Shown one piece after another: positions 9,674-19,597 of a stretch of 64,000 nucleotides of DNA. How positions within the stretch are numbered: position 1 is the stretch's first letter; each line of letters starts with the position of its first letter. The stretch spans positions 47,301,169 through 47,365,168 of the forward strand of contig OX485806.1 of assembly GCA_950295325.1 (NCBI GenBank), written 5' to 3'. The position numbers and the translations under genes are program-made. A model generated the notes under the pieces. The model was given only the letters and a program-made list of their open reading frames with translations. It had not been told where the DNA came from and searched no databases. Origin of the DNA: Polytrichum commune. Taxonomy: Eukaryota; Streptophyta; Polytrichopsida; Polytrichales; Polytrichaceae.

Positions 9674-10394
9674 TGAGCCCAAATTAGGTGGCCACATGTG
9701 GTTTTAAGCCGTGGAGTTTTTAAAACTTGGGTTTGGAATTCCTTTTAATTATTCAAAACATAAAAAGAGTGGTACATTGAAATTTAATTTAGATTAAGCG
9801 TTAGGCTAGATTGTTAGAAGTTAGTGCTAAAAGTGTGAAGTTGAGATTTTACAAATTAGTTAGTTGGATCAATAGGATTTAGGCCTTAAGGCTTTACGTG
9901 CTGGGTCAATTGTATTAGAATGGGCATTGTTAGTGTTCATATTAGGGGGGGGGGGCACTGTACCCTAGCAATTTACGGATCCAGGGGCCGGGATTTTCTG
10001 GTATGCTCGGGAGGCTGGTTTTTTACTCTCTCTGGAAGGAGCTATGTGGAGGGGCGCCACTGCAAGAGGTCGGGAGATGGTTGCATATTCACAGTGCAGG
10101 GAAGGTTACATAGGGGGGATAGGCTGAGACGGAAGCAATGTGGCTAATCGACGGCCTAGAGTGCTGGTTCGGTGAGCTCGGAACCAGAAATGGGGAAGGG
10201 GATTTACTCGATTGCCGCTCGGACATAGAAACATGAGAATGCGTGCAAAAGAAATTGAATCGACTGAGAATGGTTTGGCTGCCGAGGGTGCAAAAAAATC
10301 TCTGAGGGCTGGCGGCCACAATGTGGGAAGCATTCTGGGTAGTTGCCTAAGAATTACTTCGGAAATCAGGAACAGGGGAAGGCGGTAAGGAGTT
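9674..10394 (+). mobile_element. Family D LTR fragment (copy D0)
   Basis: It begins TGTGAGCCCAAATTAGGTGGCCACATGTG, matching the start of the D copy at 30899 (TGTGAGCCCAAAAGGGTGCCCACAT), and shares CATAAAAAGAGTG some 90 bp in. It interrupts the B1 gag gene. A G-run lies at about 9946-9956. The far end is not a recognisable D terminus; the sequence gives way to the 106-bp repeat at 10395. I found no duplication of the flank, so it is probably truncated. No coding frame is supported. Confidence 0.6.
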
Positions 10395-10500
10395 TGTCGT
10401 GTAAATACCGATCGTGTGTCACTGCAGCTCGAATACCAACCACCACTAACAAACAACACTAAAACATTGCAAGGTCACACATGAACAACACATCTCGACA
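10395..10500 (+). repeat. 106-bp direct repeat, left copy
   Basis: Begins TGTCGTGTAAATACCG and ends CATCTCGACA. It matches 12220-12325 with only a few differences. The ends (TGTCG...CGACA) are inverted, like a very short LTR. It flanks the C1/D1 block on its left. Confidence 0.8.
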
Positions 10501-12217
10501 GAAGAGGAAGAGAGTAGAACACTCATAAGAGCTCTAAATCTCTCTTCAAATGCATACAATTAGTCAAGCCATCTCTCACTCCACCAAAGGAGAATCCAAG
10601 AGTGTAAGTAGAGGAAGAAGAACTCAAGATTTATTGCAAAATCATGCAATCTATACCTCACATAAGCTCTCTCCACACACTAACTCACAAGACTTGTGTG
10701 AGGCCAAACCTACCACCCTTAAGCGTCCTAGTCCGGGTAATAGGTTTGGAGATCACATGTGTAACATAACAACTTGTGGTAACATGGGATGTACATTCTA
10801 CCTTGATGAGTTTCTAACTTAATTCAAATCATGACATTTTATTAGTGTGAACCTTGTGGATAGACACATCCTTGGCTTTTTCCAGAGTCCACCCCACTGC
10901 CTTTGCCACGCATGCCTTCAATGATTTCCCCTTTGCAACTTTGGTTCTGGCTATCGATTTTTCACTGGTGCATAAACCTCGTTGAGGCTATAATGTGTTG
11001 ATTCCATGAGGCTCATAAGTTTTAATACAAGTGTTGAAAAACACTTATATAACTTAACATTACCTCATTTTCCACAAGTCCCTCACAAATCCTTCCCAAT
11101 TTCATATCATAATGCAACCACTAAACCAACTAGCCTAACTCTCTAGCCTAACTAATTAGTCTAATTAACCATCCTCACTAACTAGTAATAACTTAGCTTG
11201 TCGATCTAGCTTAGATTCGGGAGTGTACAACTAGTTGGAACTAGATTCCTCCTTAACCCATTCGCTAAATCTAACTGGCTCTACTTAACCCAGCCGCTAG
11301 GCCTAACTAGCCTCCCTCTTCCACCCAGCCGCTAAGCCTAACTGCCTCCAACTTCAAACCAGCAGCTAGCCTAAGTGGCCTCCCCCTTAAAGCCTACAAG
11401 GTTGAATGCTTTAAATCTAACATGAATCTAGATGCTACAATTTTAAATGTCATAATTCTAAACACTATAAATTTAAATGATATAAGTGTAAATTCTATAA
11501 GTTGAACACAACGAGCTAAGCTCTAAATGCCTCAAACCAAAGACTACTCCTAACAAGTATCAACTAACTTCAAGGCTAATTAGTCTTGGTTCTTCACCTT
11601 GAGACCTTGCACACACACGTGCTTCTTTCTTGCTTCCCACACATCCACACTCATAACACGTGGGGTGCCAAGGAGCACCAAAAAAAAAAAAAAAAAAAAA
11701 AAAAGTGAGGATTATATAGTGCGGTGAAAGGGAGTAGGTGAGCACCCCCAAGGCTCAAGATAAACCTTTTGATCATTTCCTACTTTGTAGGCTCTCATCC
11801 TATCATTTAAGCCTTCAACTCTTAAACCAACAACATAGATCCTAATTCAAACATTTAACTCAAGGAGCCACCCTTGGTTCACCACACACTATGCTCACCT
11901 AATTAAGGAACTTTCTTCACACCGCTAAACTTCTAATCAACCTAAGGTCTAAACATAACTTCACTCAAGCCTCACTCTTTTTATATTTTTGTGAATAATC
12001 ATAAAACATAAAAACATAACTTCTAATAGTTTCAAAGGGTTAAGAACACATGTGGGCACCATTTTGGGCTCACAACTTGACTTGGCAAAAATGCCAAGCC
12101 AAGGAGGAGCTCCTCACTTAGGAGCCTCACTTTCCAAAACTAAGGTTCATCCATCCAACTCTAAATGGATGAAGCCCAACGGATAAGGTGCGGCTGCCGA
12201 CATCGCATACCATGACA
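10501..12217 (-). repeat. Repeat C copy C1 (presumed family B LTR), split by D1
   Basis: Two arms, 10501-10696 and 12075-12217, join to the same sequence that is continuous at 21008-21341. Shared blocks include AGAGCTCTAAATCTCTCTTCAAATGC, GGAGAATCCAAGAGTGTAAGTA, CCAAGCCAAGGA and GCATACCRTGACA. On the minus strand it begins TGTCATGG, as an LTR start. It lies between B1 and B2 and may be the remains of a shared LTR. Confidence 0.6.
10697..12074 (-). mobile_element. Solo LTR of family D (copy D1), 1378 bp, 5-bp TSD ACTTG
   Basis: Begins TGTGAGGCC and ends GGGCTCACA. It is flanked on both sides by ACTTG (10692-10696 and 12075-12079), and removing it with one ACTTG restores the continuous C repeat seen elsewhere. 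This is a clean insertion signature. An A-run of about 24 bases lies at 11681-11704. No coding capacity is recognised, so I call it a solo LTR or short non-autonomous element. It is in minus orientation relative to the copy at 30899. Confidence 0.85.
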
Positions 12218-12219
12218 GC

Positions 12220-12325
12220 TGTCGTGTAAATACCGATCGTGTGTCACTTCAGCTCGAGTACCAACCACCACTAACAAACAACACTAAAACATAGCAAGGT
12301 CACACATGAACAACACATCTCGTCA
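12220..12325 (+). repeat. 106-bp direct repeat, right copy
   Basis: Near-identical to 10395-10500 but ending CTCGTCA. On the minus strand it starts two bases after the polypurine tract of element B2, exactly where the B2 3' LTR should begin. Its relation to the true B LTR is unresolved. Confidence 0.8.
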
Positions 12326-12327
12326 TG

Positions 12328-12336
12328 CCCCCCTTA
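12328..12336 (-). other. B2 polypurine tract overlapping the stop codon
   Basis: On the minus strand AGC TAA GGGGGG CA: the polyprotein stop TAA is built into the purine run that primes plus-strand DNA synthesis. The 3' LTR should start at TGACGAG (12325). Confidence 0.6.
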
Positions 12337-12969
12337 GCTGACTATGGAGTCCCGCCAAGCAGCTAGGACCCAGTCAATCCAAGGGTATGAATAATGAAAG
12401 ATTGCTCCGCAACCAACTAATGTATCGAACGTCATTCCAAGGACCTGTAGGCTGGGTGCAATGTGAGCCCCATCCTTAATCGCCTCTGATGGTTGGCCAT
12501 CAGATTCCACAGAATTAATTTCACCGCCTTATGTCGATTGCGTTTATAAGCCATAAATCCTCATCTTTCATTTGGGCAGGCACAAGATGATGAAAACTAC
12601 ACATGATCATTAAGGACGATTGGTGGAAGTACCAAGTACCGAAGATCCTCGATAGTGAGGACAACTCCACTGTCCAGATGGTAGAGAAGTCAAGGGTGGC
12701 CTCAAGCATGCCATGAGCCAACCACGTTGACACTGATCACACAAGAGCATAGTAGCCGCTCCTTTCTTCTCTCCACACACAAAACATGGAAGATCCACTG
12801 GCACGACGGCCAGTTCATGATGAACTGTATCCTTAATGGATAGATGACATGGGGCATAGTTTTTGGAATGTTCGCGACATTCCCTGCCATCTTTGCCTTC
12901 CAACAACAACAAATCACTTTGCAGCACGTCTTTCACCCGAAGGATATTGCGCCCCACCTTGACATCCAA
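12337..12969 (-). pseudogene. B2 integrase tail, PHD finger and polyprotein C-terminus
   Basis: The frame 12610-12969 encodes an SH3-like linker and a PHD finger (12652-12786): CFVC, CDQC, then WLMAC where the metal-binding His is Leu, then WSCPHY where the last Cys is Tyr. Two of the eight ligands are therefore lost in this copy, but spacing and the Trp two residues before the seventh ligand (Cys) are kept. After a stop the DNA reads on for about 65 codons in one frame (SDGQPSEAIKDGAHIAP ... WIDWVLAAWRD) to the TAA at 12334. That looks like the native polyprotein end. No function is known for this tail. Confidence 0.75.
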
Positions 12970-13158
12970 TGTCGTAGGCGCCTCACGTTGGAGATAAACA
13001 TAATTCCCCTATTGGAATCTCTGCAACTGAGGTCGGTAAGCACCACTGCGAATGCATGCATAACGCAATGTGTTACGGTGCTAAGCAATGAACAAATTCT
13101 CTATGGCCATAGGCATGGCCCTCTAGAAGAATTGAGCCCGCTCCTGCAAACATTGTGC

Positions 13159-14178
13159 CTAAATGTTTGGGTCATCCAAGTCCACAACATGAGCTAATTT
13201 TTCCCGAATAGAACTTGGGAGTATAGGCTCACGTCCATACAACAACTGATACGGGCTGTAGGATGCCAAAGAGGCCTGCCTACTAAATCGATAGCCCATA
13301 GCAATCCAAGGCAACATAAGGTCCCAATCCCGGTGGCTTCCCCGAAGTAATCCATACTTCCTCAAGCCACGCTTGGTTGTCTGAACAACCCGTTCAGCCA
13401 AGCCATCTGCCTCCGGATGATCCCGAGAGGTGGTGCGGTGATCTATGAGCGCCTTAGTGCATAACTCCTCAAAAGCACCAAGGAACTCCCTCCTTTGGTT
13501 CGTCAACACCTCAGCCGGTGCTCCAAAACGTGCCAACACACGATCCAAAAAGGCGGCCGCGGCCAACTCTGCAGAGTTTTGGGGTAAAGCAACAAGCTCG
13601 ATCCACTTGCTAAAATGCTCCACCATCACCAAAATGTACTTTGCTCCACATGGTGTAACCGCCAACAGCCCTGCAAAGTCCAACGACCAACGGTAGCCCA
13701 ATCCCATGATAGGTAAGGGTTGTAACTGAGGTGACAAGGTGTTAAAGCTAGACCTGACCCGGTCACAAACTTCACACCTCCCGACATAGGCAGCCACCTG
13801 CTGATACGTGCCAGTCCACCAATATTGGCCACGCAACATCGAATGTGTCTTGCGTATGCCAAAATGCCCAAGTTCCTCGTGCACTTGTCGCACCAAAGAG
13901 GCCCTCTGATCCTGCCTACGAACAATACGCCTTGTCCCATCCGGCCACAATCGAAATAACAAACCGTTCTCCCAATGGAACCTTGTTATTTGATGTCCAA
14001 TCCTGTCCCTTTCTATTACCGATGTAGACAAAGGAAAGGTACCCTGTTGAAGCTTATGCAATACAGGAAGATCCTCCCATATATCTACAATAGCTTGAGG
14101 CCGATCAGTCTCATCATCTGAGCCATGTATCGGAATCTCAACAGATGCACCAGAAAATAAAGTGAGGTAGGCAGCCAC
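13159..14178 (-). pseudogene. B2 integrase
   Basis: An open 339-residue frame. HHCC module: VHEELGHFG and RCEVCDR. The core has its first Asp in WSLDFAGLL. The second catalytic position reads VLTNQRREFLG, where the B1 and B3 copies have VLMD, so the Asp is changed to Asn. The Glu is in DGLAERVVQ. A region needed for the C-terminal domain (YSPYQLLYGREP) follows. The Asp-to-Asn change predicts a dead enzyme although the frame is open. Confidence 0.87.
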
Positions 14179-14199
14179 GTGCCAACCTGGAACCGCCTC

Positions 14200-14743
14200 T
14201 CAATCACAATCTCCATGCCACCTGGCCCCGGTCAAGTCTTCATCTGAAGGACTTGGATTGCGTGAGAGTCCATTTGCATCCATGTTGGTAATCCCAGCAC
14301 GGTGTACCACCTCAAAGTCATACTCTTGGAGCAACAAAACCCACTTGGCAAGCTTGCCAGTAAGCTTATCCGACTCCATGAGCCACCGTAACGGCTGATG
14401 GTCACTCACTAAACTAAAGTGCCGACCAATGAGCAATAGCCCATACTACCGCCAATGCTTCTCCCTCGTAGGATGAATAATTAGCCTCCGCCGTGTTATT
14501 GCTTCGCAAAGCGTAAGCAACAACATACTCCCGGCCAAAATCATCCTTATGAGTGAGAACTGCTCCCAAACCCAATGAACTCCAATCCGTATGCAACTGG
14601 AAGGATTTGGAAACATCCAGACATCGAAGCACTGAAGCCGCACCCAGTTTCTGCTTCAATGTCTCAAATGCTTGTTGCTGCTCACGACCCCAAGTCCAAG
14701 GTTGGTCCTTGCTCGTGAGAATGGTAAGAGGCTTGACGATCAA
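14200..14743 (-). pseudogene. B2 RNase H domain
   Basis: The first half (14414-14743) has TDWSSLGLGAVL and SSYEGEALAVVWA. The second half (14200-14436) has VSDHQPLRWLM and VVHRAGITN. A short internal deletion and frame change, compared with B1, lies near 14430. The catalytic acidic residues are readable. Confidence 0.85.
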
Positions 14744-14761
14744 GCTAAAGTTCTTGACGAA

Positions 14762-15730
14762 TCAACAATAGTAATTCGCCAAGCCCAAGAAAGCACGAAG
14801 TCTCGGCACATCGACCAATGCCGGGATATTCTGCAAGGCGTCCACCTTAGCTTGTTGCACCCCAAGACCTCCTGGAATAATCATATGACCTAGATATGCT
14901 ACTCGGTCATGGAAAAACTTGCACTTGCCATGGTGCAAGCGCAATCCCCACCGCCGTAATCGCTCAAAAATGGCTTAAAGATGTTTTACATGTTCCTGTG
15001 GTGTTTTGCTGAAAATGATTACGTCATCAATATAACACCGAGCAAAAGGCAAGCCAAAGAGAACTTGGTCCATCACTCTCTGAAACTCAACATGCGCATT
15101 CTTGAGGCAAAATGGAAGAAACTTCCAATGGTATAGTTGATCCTTCCCATCATGATTAACTCCCCAAAATGCAGTCTTCACCCGATCTCACGTAAGTAAT
15201 GGGAGTTGGTGATATCCAGATCTCAAGTCCAAGGTGCTAAAGACCCGAGAAAATCCGATGGCATCGAGCAACTCCTCCGGGATTGGCATGGGATACCGAT
15301 CCGACTTGGTCTTCCGATTAACTGGATGGTAATCCCCACACATCCGTTTCTCCGTCCAATTGCCAAAGATATCCTTCTTTGATGGCATAACCGTAGCACA
15401 AGCATACACCCCGTTGGAAAATTCGATTAGCCCTGCTGCCAAGAGCTCTCGGCAACGAGCCTGAATGCCAATTCGCTCGGAAACACTGAGCCTGTAAGGT
15501 CTCCGAAAAATGGGATGATTGTCCTCCAACTGAATGTGAATGGGTTTTCCTTTATAACCTTCAAGATCCTGAAGGCTAAAAGCAAAACATCTACGGTACG
15601 AGCGAATAAATACTCGTACCTTCCGTGCCTCATCACCAGTGAGACGAGGGCCTAATTCAAGTGGCCAATCATCAAACTCTATAGTCTCCCTCTCCACCAA
15701 AAGAGAACCACCTGATGCTGGCACAGACTC
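14762..15730 (-). pseudogene. B2 reverse transcriptase
   Basis: The minus frame from 15724 reads through the N-terminal region (LEGYKGKPIHIQLED) and the fingers (MPSKKDIFGNWTEKRMCGDY) to STLDLRSGYHQLPLL, where a stop intervenes. The palm with YIDDVIIFS follows at about 15020-15050, then another stop, then LHHGKCKFFHDRVAYLGHMI and the connection LRAFLGLANYY. Catalytic residues are present. It is in phase with the methyltransferase linker across the TAG at 15737. Confidence 0.88.
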
Positions 15731-15739
15731 TAATTGCTA
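15731..15739 (-). promoter_or_regulatory. B2 conserved TAG with readthrough context (TAG CAA TTA)
   Basis: The frame carrying motifs IX and X ends with CAG TAG (15737-15739), followed by CAA TTA GAG. The RT frame (15188-15724) is in the same phase directly after it. TAG CAA TTA is exactly the tobacco mosaic virus leaky-stop hexamer context. The domain boundary and conservation in three copies argue against a random stop. Confidence 0.65.
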
Positions 15740-15989
15740 CTGAGAGGAGGGAGCATTGACCATGCCCCCAATCTCGGTGCTAGTACTAGAGTCTAGCATT
15801 TCTTCATCACCACCAATATGTGATGATGAAGCCACCACCGGAGGCGAAAAAACCGAAGCAGTGTACAAATGTTGAGCTCGAAACTCCTCCATCACATGTT
15901 GCTCGAATTGAAAAATTCGTTCGGCTTCTCCAACCATGGCATGAATTCCCTCCTCCATGGATGTGGACTGTTGTGCCCCCTGACCAGAG

Positions 15990-16986
15990 TCCTCTGCCCC
16001 CAGAGACAACACTTGGTCACCACGATGCCTTTGCAATGAAAGGCATAAAGCAACAGTCCACACCATGGTATGAAGATCCATGGCGTGGCCCAACACGAAA
16101 CGTCGTTGGCCCTCAGAAAGGTTGGGAGCTGCGGTGGTGCCAGTGTGGAATCCCATAGCACGCTCCCGTTCGTCAGCCATTGGTTCGGTGTGGGTTTTGG
16201 TGTGAACATCCCACACCATACCCGGCCCCTATCGCGGAAAGTGAATGACTGTGGAAACGTCATAAATGTGGGAAATGCCCGCTGTGGTGCCCCCATTTTG
16301 TTGACCAATGCCAACGGGGGTAAATCATCTCGAACAACCGGCAAAAAATTCCGGTTTGGATCCAAGATATCATCCACCTTTTGATCAAAAGGTGGAGGCA
16401 CTGCAGAAAATGCTGCAGCTAAAGTAGATGACGGTGCGAGGTTGGTCCAAATCCACCGAGGCCGGTGGGCATAAGAACCAATGCTCGTGGCATCCACAAA
16501 AATGGGATCTCCAAGGTGTTGACGAACATAATAATCGCCTTCCAACACCTTGTCCCAAGAGTCTCCCAACAAAGGTACATTCTCGAAAATATACCCTGGA
16601 GGGAAAGGTTGGTGGGAAAACCACCACTACATGAGGCGGATGAGGTCCCAAAATATAGTAGACCTGGGATCCTCTAGTCCTCCGCCTGCTCCAGCACGTG
16701 AATGGCCCAGGCATGGTCATCCTGCAATCACCATATCCACTGGACCCAAGTGTCGTAAGTCGGCCTCACTGATGAGTGTGACATCACGAGGGAGACGTGA
16801 AAAACACCCATGAATGGCAGTCGGGTGTAACTGCTGAGGATACAACACCATCAACTGGTGAAGATGATGACGAGGCACACGGGTAAACACTTGAGAGTTG
16901 TCCATATAGACATATCGCTTGACTGTAAGGCCAGCCTCCAATACGGCTGGTAATCCTGTGCCAATGCCCCCAAACAACTCCACCAA
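15990..16986 (-). pseudogene. B2 C5-cytosine DNA methyltransferase domain
   Basis: Motif I LVELFGGIGTGL lies at about 16950-16986. In motif IV the Trp before PC is a TGA stop (16717-16719) and the following codons read PCLGHS (Gln to Leu), so the usual PCQ is damaged. Motif VI FENV and motif VIII HRPRW are intact. After RAFPTFMTFPQSF a one-base loss shifts the frame, and the motif IX-like DERERAMGF and motif X-like LGHAMD then continue in the next frame (15737-16219). The catalytic Cys codon itself remains. Length and motif order match B1 and B3. Confidence 0.86.
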
Positions 16987-16989
16987 AGT

Positions 16990-17904
16990 AATCCCAGTGT
17001 TTGGAGGGCGCCACAAAATGGGGCGTGCCAATGTGGATAGACTGTCCGATATGACTGGTGTGGTAGAACTGAGAGAGTGGAGCATGTCCTCACACTGTTG
17101 GAACACGTTGGAGGAATCACGCCACGGAGGTAGAGGGTCCTTAGGATGGCGTACCAAGGTATGCGTAGGTGCCATCTCTCGTGGGTCTTTAACATCCCCC
17201 ATGAATGCCAATGACTCTTCCAATAATGCGGATCCATAAGGCAATGTATCCACAATAGCACTGCATCCAAAAACCATGGATAATGGTTCAATGGTGGTGG
17301 CCGCTGCAAAGGCCACATGAATAAGTTCCCTACGGCTGTCCCCAGCTGACCAACCTGGTCGGATCCACGCCTCCTCAGACCAGTTGTCCAAACCAAAACC
17401 GAGGGGGTAAAGTGCTTGCTGACCAACTAAAATGTCATAGTTGGTCGCATCCGTCACCGCACACCTGAGAAGAAGAGGTGCAGGTGAATCTCCAGGCTTC
17501 ACTTGGAAGCTAAGCTGTAATGGCTCCCGAGTATAACCAGTGGCCCGTTCCACGTGGCCAATAGATGTGACGATGGTAAATGGGCATGGAGCCAAGTCGT
17601 CGGTTGTCAACCGCAATGCCTGCGCCAACTTTTTGCCGATCATAACAGGTTGTGCTCCTGAATCCATCATCACACACTGTGGAGCAACTCGAATAGGGTT
17701 GCCATTAGCCCGACTGACCATCAAAATGCTAGAATCATTGACCATCCGTACAACGCCAGGTCGAATGCCTCGACGCTCGCGAGCGGGTCGAGCAGCTACA
17801 TCTGAAAGATAAGCTACACCTGCGGAGGCTGGTGAATCATAAAATGAGGTGGGCTCTTGGCCATCTAAGGTGTGTGCCACTCCCGCTAAGGTGATGATGA
17901 CCAT
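16990..17904 (-). pseudogene. B2 aspartic protease and linker
   Basis: An open 395-residue frame (16717-17904) starts near the protease. The catalytic DSG is at 17656-17664, inside VMMDSGAQPVMI. The partner segment DILVGQQALYP follows, then a linker rich in Trp and Pro (EEAWIRPGWSAGD). The same frame then reads straight into methyltransferase motif I with no stop. That is direct proof that protease and methyltransferase were one translation product. Confidence 0.85.
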
Positions 17905-18062
17905 TCCATCGCTGTGAACAAAGGGGTGTGCAACACTTTGGATGCCAAAGTGTGCACCACATCAGTCACCGGATTTGAAGCCTCCAAGCTCGAATGACGA
18001 GCACTAATAGATTCGGAAGCATCAACCAATCCAAAAGACAATGGCAGACGTGCATGGCCAAT

Positions 18063-19597
18063 CTAATCCGCGGGACCATTGTCCCGAACACGTAAGCTGT
18101 CCACAGACTCCCCTGTGGTCGGAGGCGTGCCTCGTGACACCATTTGAGCACGTGTCACCGCCGCGGAACTCACCACTTGTCCTGAAGCTCCGAACATAAA
18201 ATAATCTGGAGTGGATGAACTAGCCTTAGTGCCAGAGGTAGAGGGTGAGTCCAAAATTTGGCTGGATGATGCCAAAGTTTTGAACCTCTCCTCCAACACA
18301 CCAATCTTCGCCTCCAACGTCATTTCCCGTTCGGAAGAAGGACGTTTCTCTGGATGGAGAGCAAAGCAGCTCTCCACTGCGTGATTGTTCCGCCCACAAT
18401 GGGAACACTTCAACTGTTTGGGTAACTGATTACCCGCCCCCTTCGCCAAGCCCTTAGCGGGAACAAGTGGTTTCCGCTTCGGAGCAGTGACGGTCTGGGC
18501 TTGCCTTTGCTTCGAAGGACAATCCTTCTTAGCATGGCCCGCCTGCCCACAAGACCAACAATGCAAGGTCTTGTCCACCTCTGCCTCCGCCAACCCCGCA
18601 GCCGCAACCGGAATCTTCCGAGATTTGCTAGAATCCACTAGCATGGACACCAAATCAGTGGCGCCGTGCTGACACAAAGCACGATCACACTGCTCAACAA
18701 TGGCAAAAACTTCCACAAGTGTCGCTCGGCCACCATGATCCATGATGATCCTGGGCAAAGCCAAATCAATGAGGCGTTTATCAATCTTTGACAAAAACAC
18801 CTTTACCAACTGGGTCTCGGCGAAAACACCTCCAGATTCCCTGGCAAACCTCGCCAACCTCGTGTACATGGTACGAGGTGTGTTATCTTTCTCGCGTCCA
18901 TATTCCTCCTCCAAATGGAGTTGGAATTCCTGCAGAGGATCAAAATCCGGCGGAGCTCCTAAAAAAGCTAATGCCGCCTGGGTAGCCTGGGCATAACGTG
19001 ACAGTGGAAGTATGAGGCTCGAAGTACTTGCTGCAGCGGGAGCAGGACCCGTAGCCCTCGGCTCACCATGAGGAGCTCCCTTCACATCCACCATAGAACC
19101 TCCCTCCGGTACCTTTGACTTAACCTCAGGAATGGCCATCAAACTGGAAGTTGCGCCTTCCTTCAATGCGGACACCAACTCAACCCGAGTCTCCCAGTAC
19201 CGCTCCACTTGGCATCCGTCCATTGCTCATAGATCTGGAGAGCTTCGTGTTCCAAATGCTGTGGTAGAAGCTCGAACGCATACCAATCGTTGAAGTTGGT
19301 ATTGCGTTGACGCTTCTCCCTCATCCGTGTTTTGAATCGAATTTTCCAATATTGCAGGGAAATGGTCCCCGCTCAACCAGAAAATCGGTCCCGGATGGCG
19401 CCTTGCGTCTTCTCCTTCATCTCGTCAAAGGATCCCACCTAAAGGACGTGAGACCGAGTGGCAGTCCCCCACGCCAAAATAGGCTGAAAAGCCTCGTCGG
19501 GTGCTACCACGGGTTCACTGTCCAAAAGGTCCGAAGATCGACCTTGAGATGATGCCGGAGACGGAGAACGATAATGTTGGCTCCGAGTTGTAACCAT
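18063..19597 (-). pseudogene. B2 Gag with two CCHC zinc knuckles
   Basis: The gag frame begins ATG GTT ACA ACT at 19597, and two stops (in the segments after RSHVL and after RFSG) interrupt the N-terminal third. From 19223 the frame is open for 386 residues. The middle has a capsid-like helical region (RTMYTRLARFARESGGVF, then a segment ending IVEQCDRAL). Two zinc knuckles follow: CWSCGQAGHAKKDC (residues 222-235 of the open part) and CSHCGRNNHAVESC (273-286). After them come a short helix and a Ser/Thr-rich tail. The frame ends at TAG 18063. The protease lies in another frame, so an indel or a recoding site separated them. Gag packages the RNA in a virus-like particle. Confidence 0.85.

Larger units (their letters stand above)
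12328..19597 (-). mobile_element. Family B Ty3/gypsy element, copy B2, most complete coding region
   Basis: On the minus strand the copy runs from the gag ATG (19595-19597) to the end of the polyprotein, whose TAA stop (12334-12336) overlaps the polypurine tract AAGGGGGG (12328-12335). Order: Gag with two zinc knuckles, protease, DNA methyltransferase, TAG in readthrough context, RT, RNase H, integrase, PHD finger, and a C-terminal tail rich in aromatic residues. Scattered stops and a few single-base frameshifts disable it. The upstream leader and repeat C lie at 19598-21341. Because it is the longest copy, it is the best template for defining the family. Confidence 0.9.

Noticed and set aside
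10501..12217. C1 as the undisputed 3' LTR of B2.
   Set aside because: A 106-bp unit lies between the polypurine tract and C1, and other C copies lack it, so the assignment is not secure.
19578..19596. TGGTTACAACTCGGAGCCA on the minus strand resembles the methionine-tRNA primer site of plant LTR elements.
   Set aside because: It coincides with the gag start (ATG GTT ACA ACT) and is in frame with Gag in B2; the spacing leaves no leader, so it is coding.
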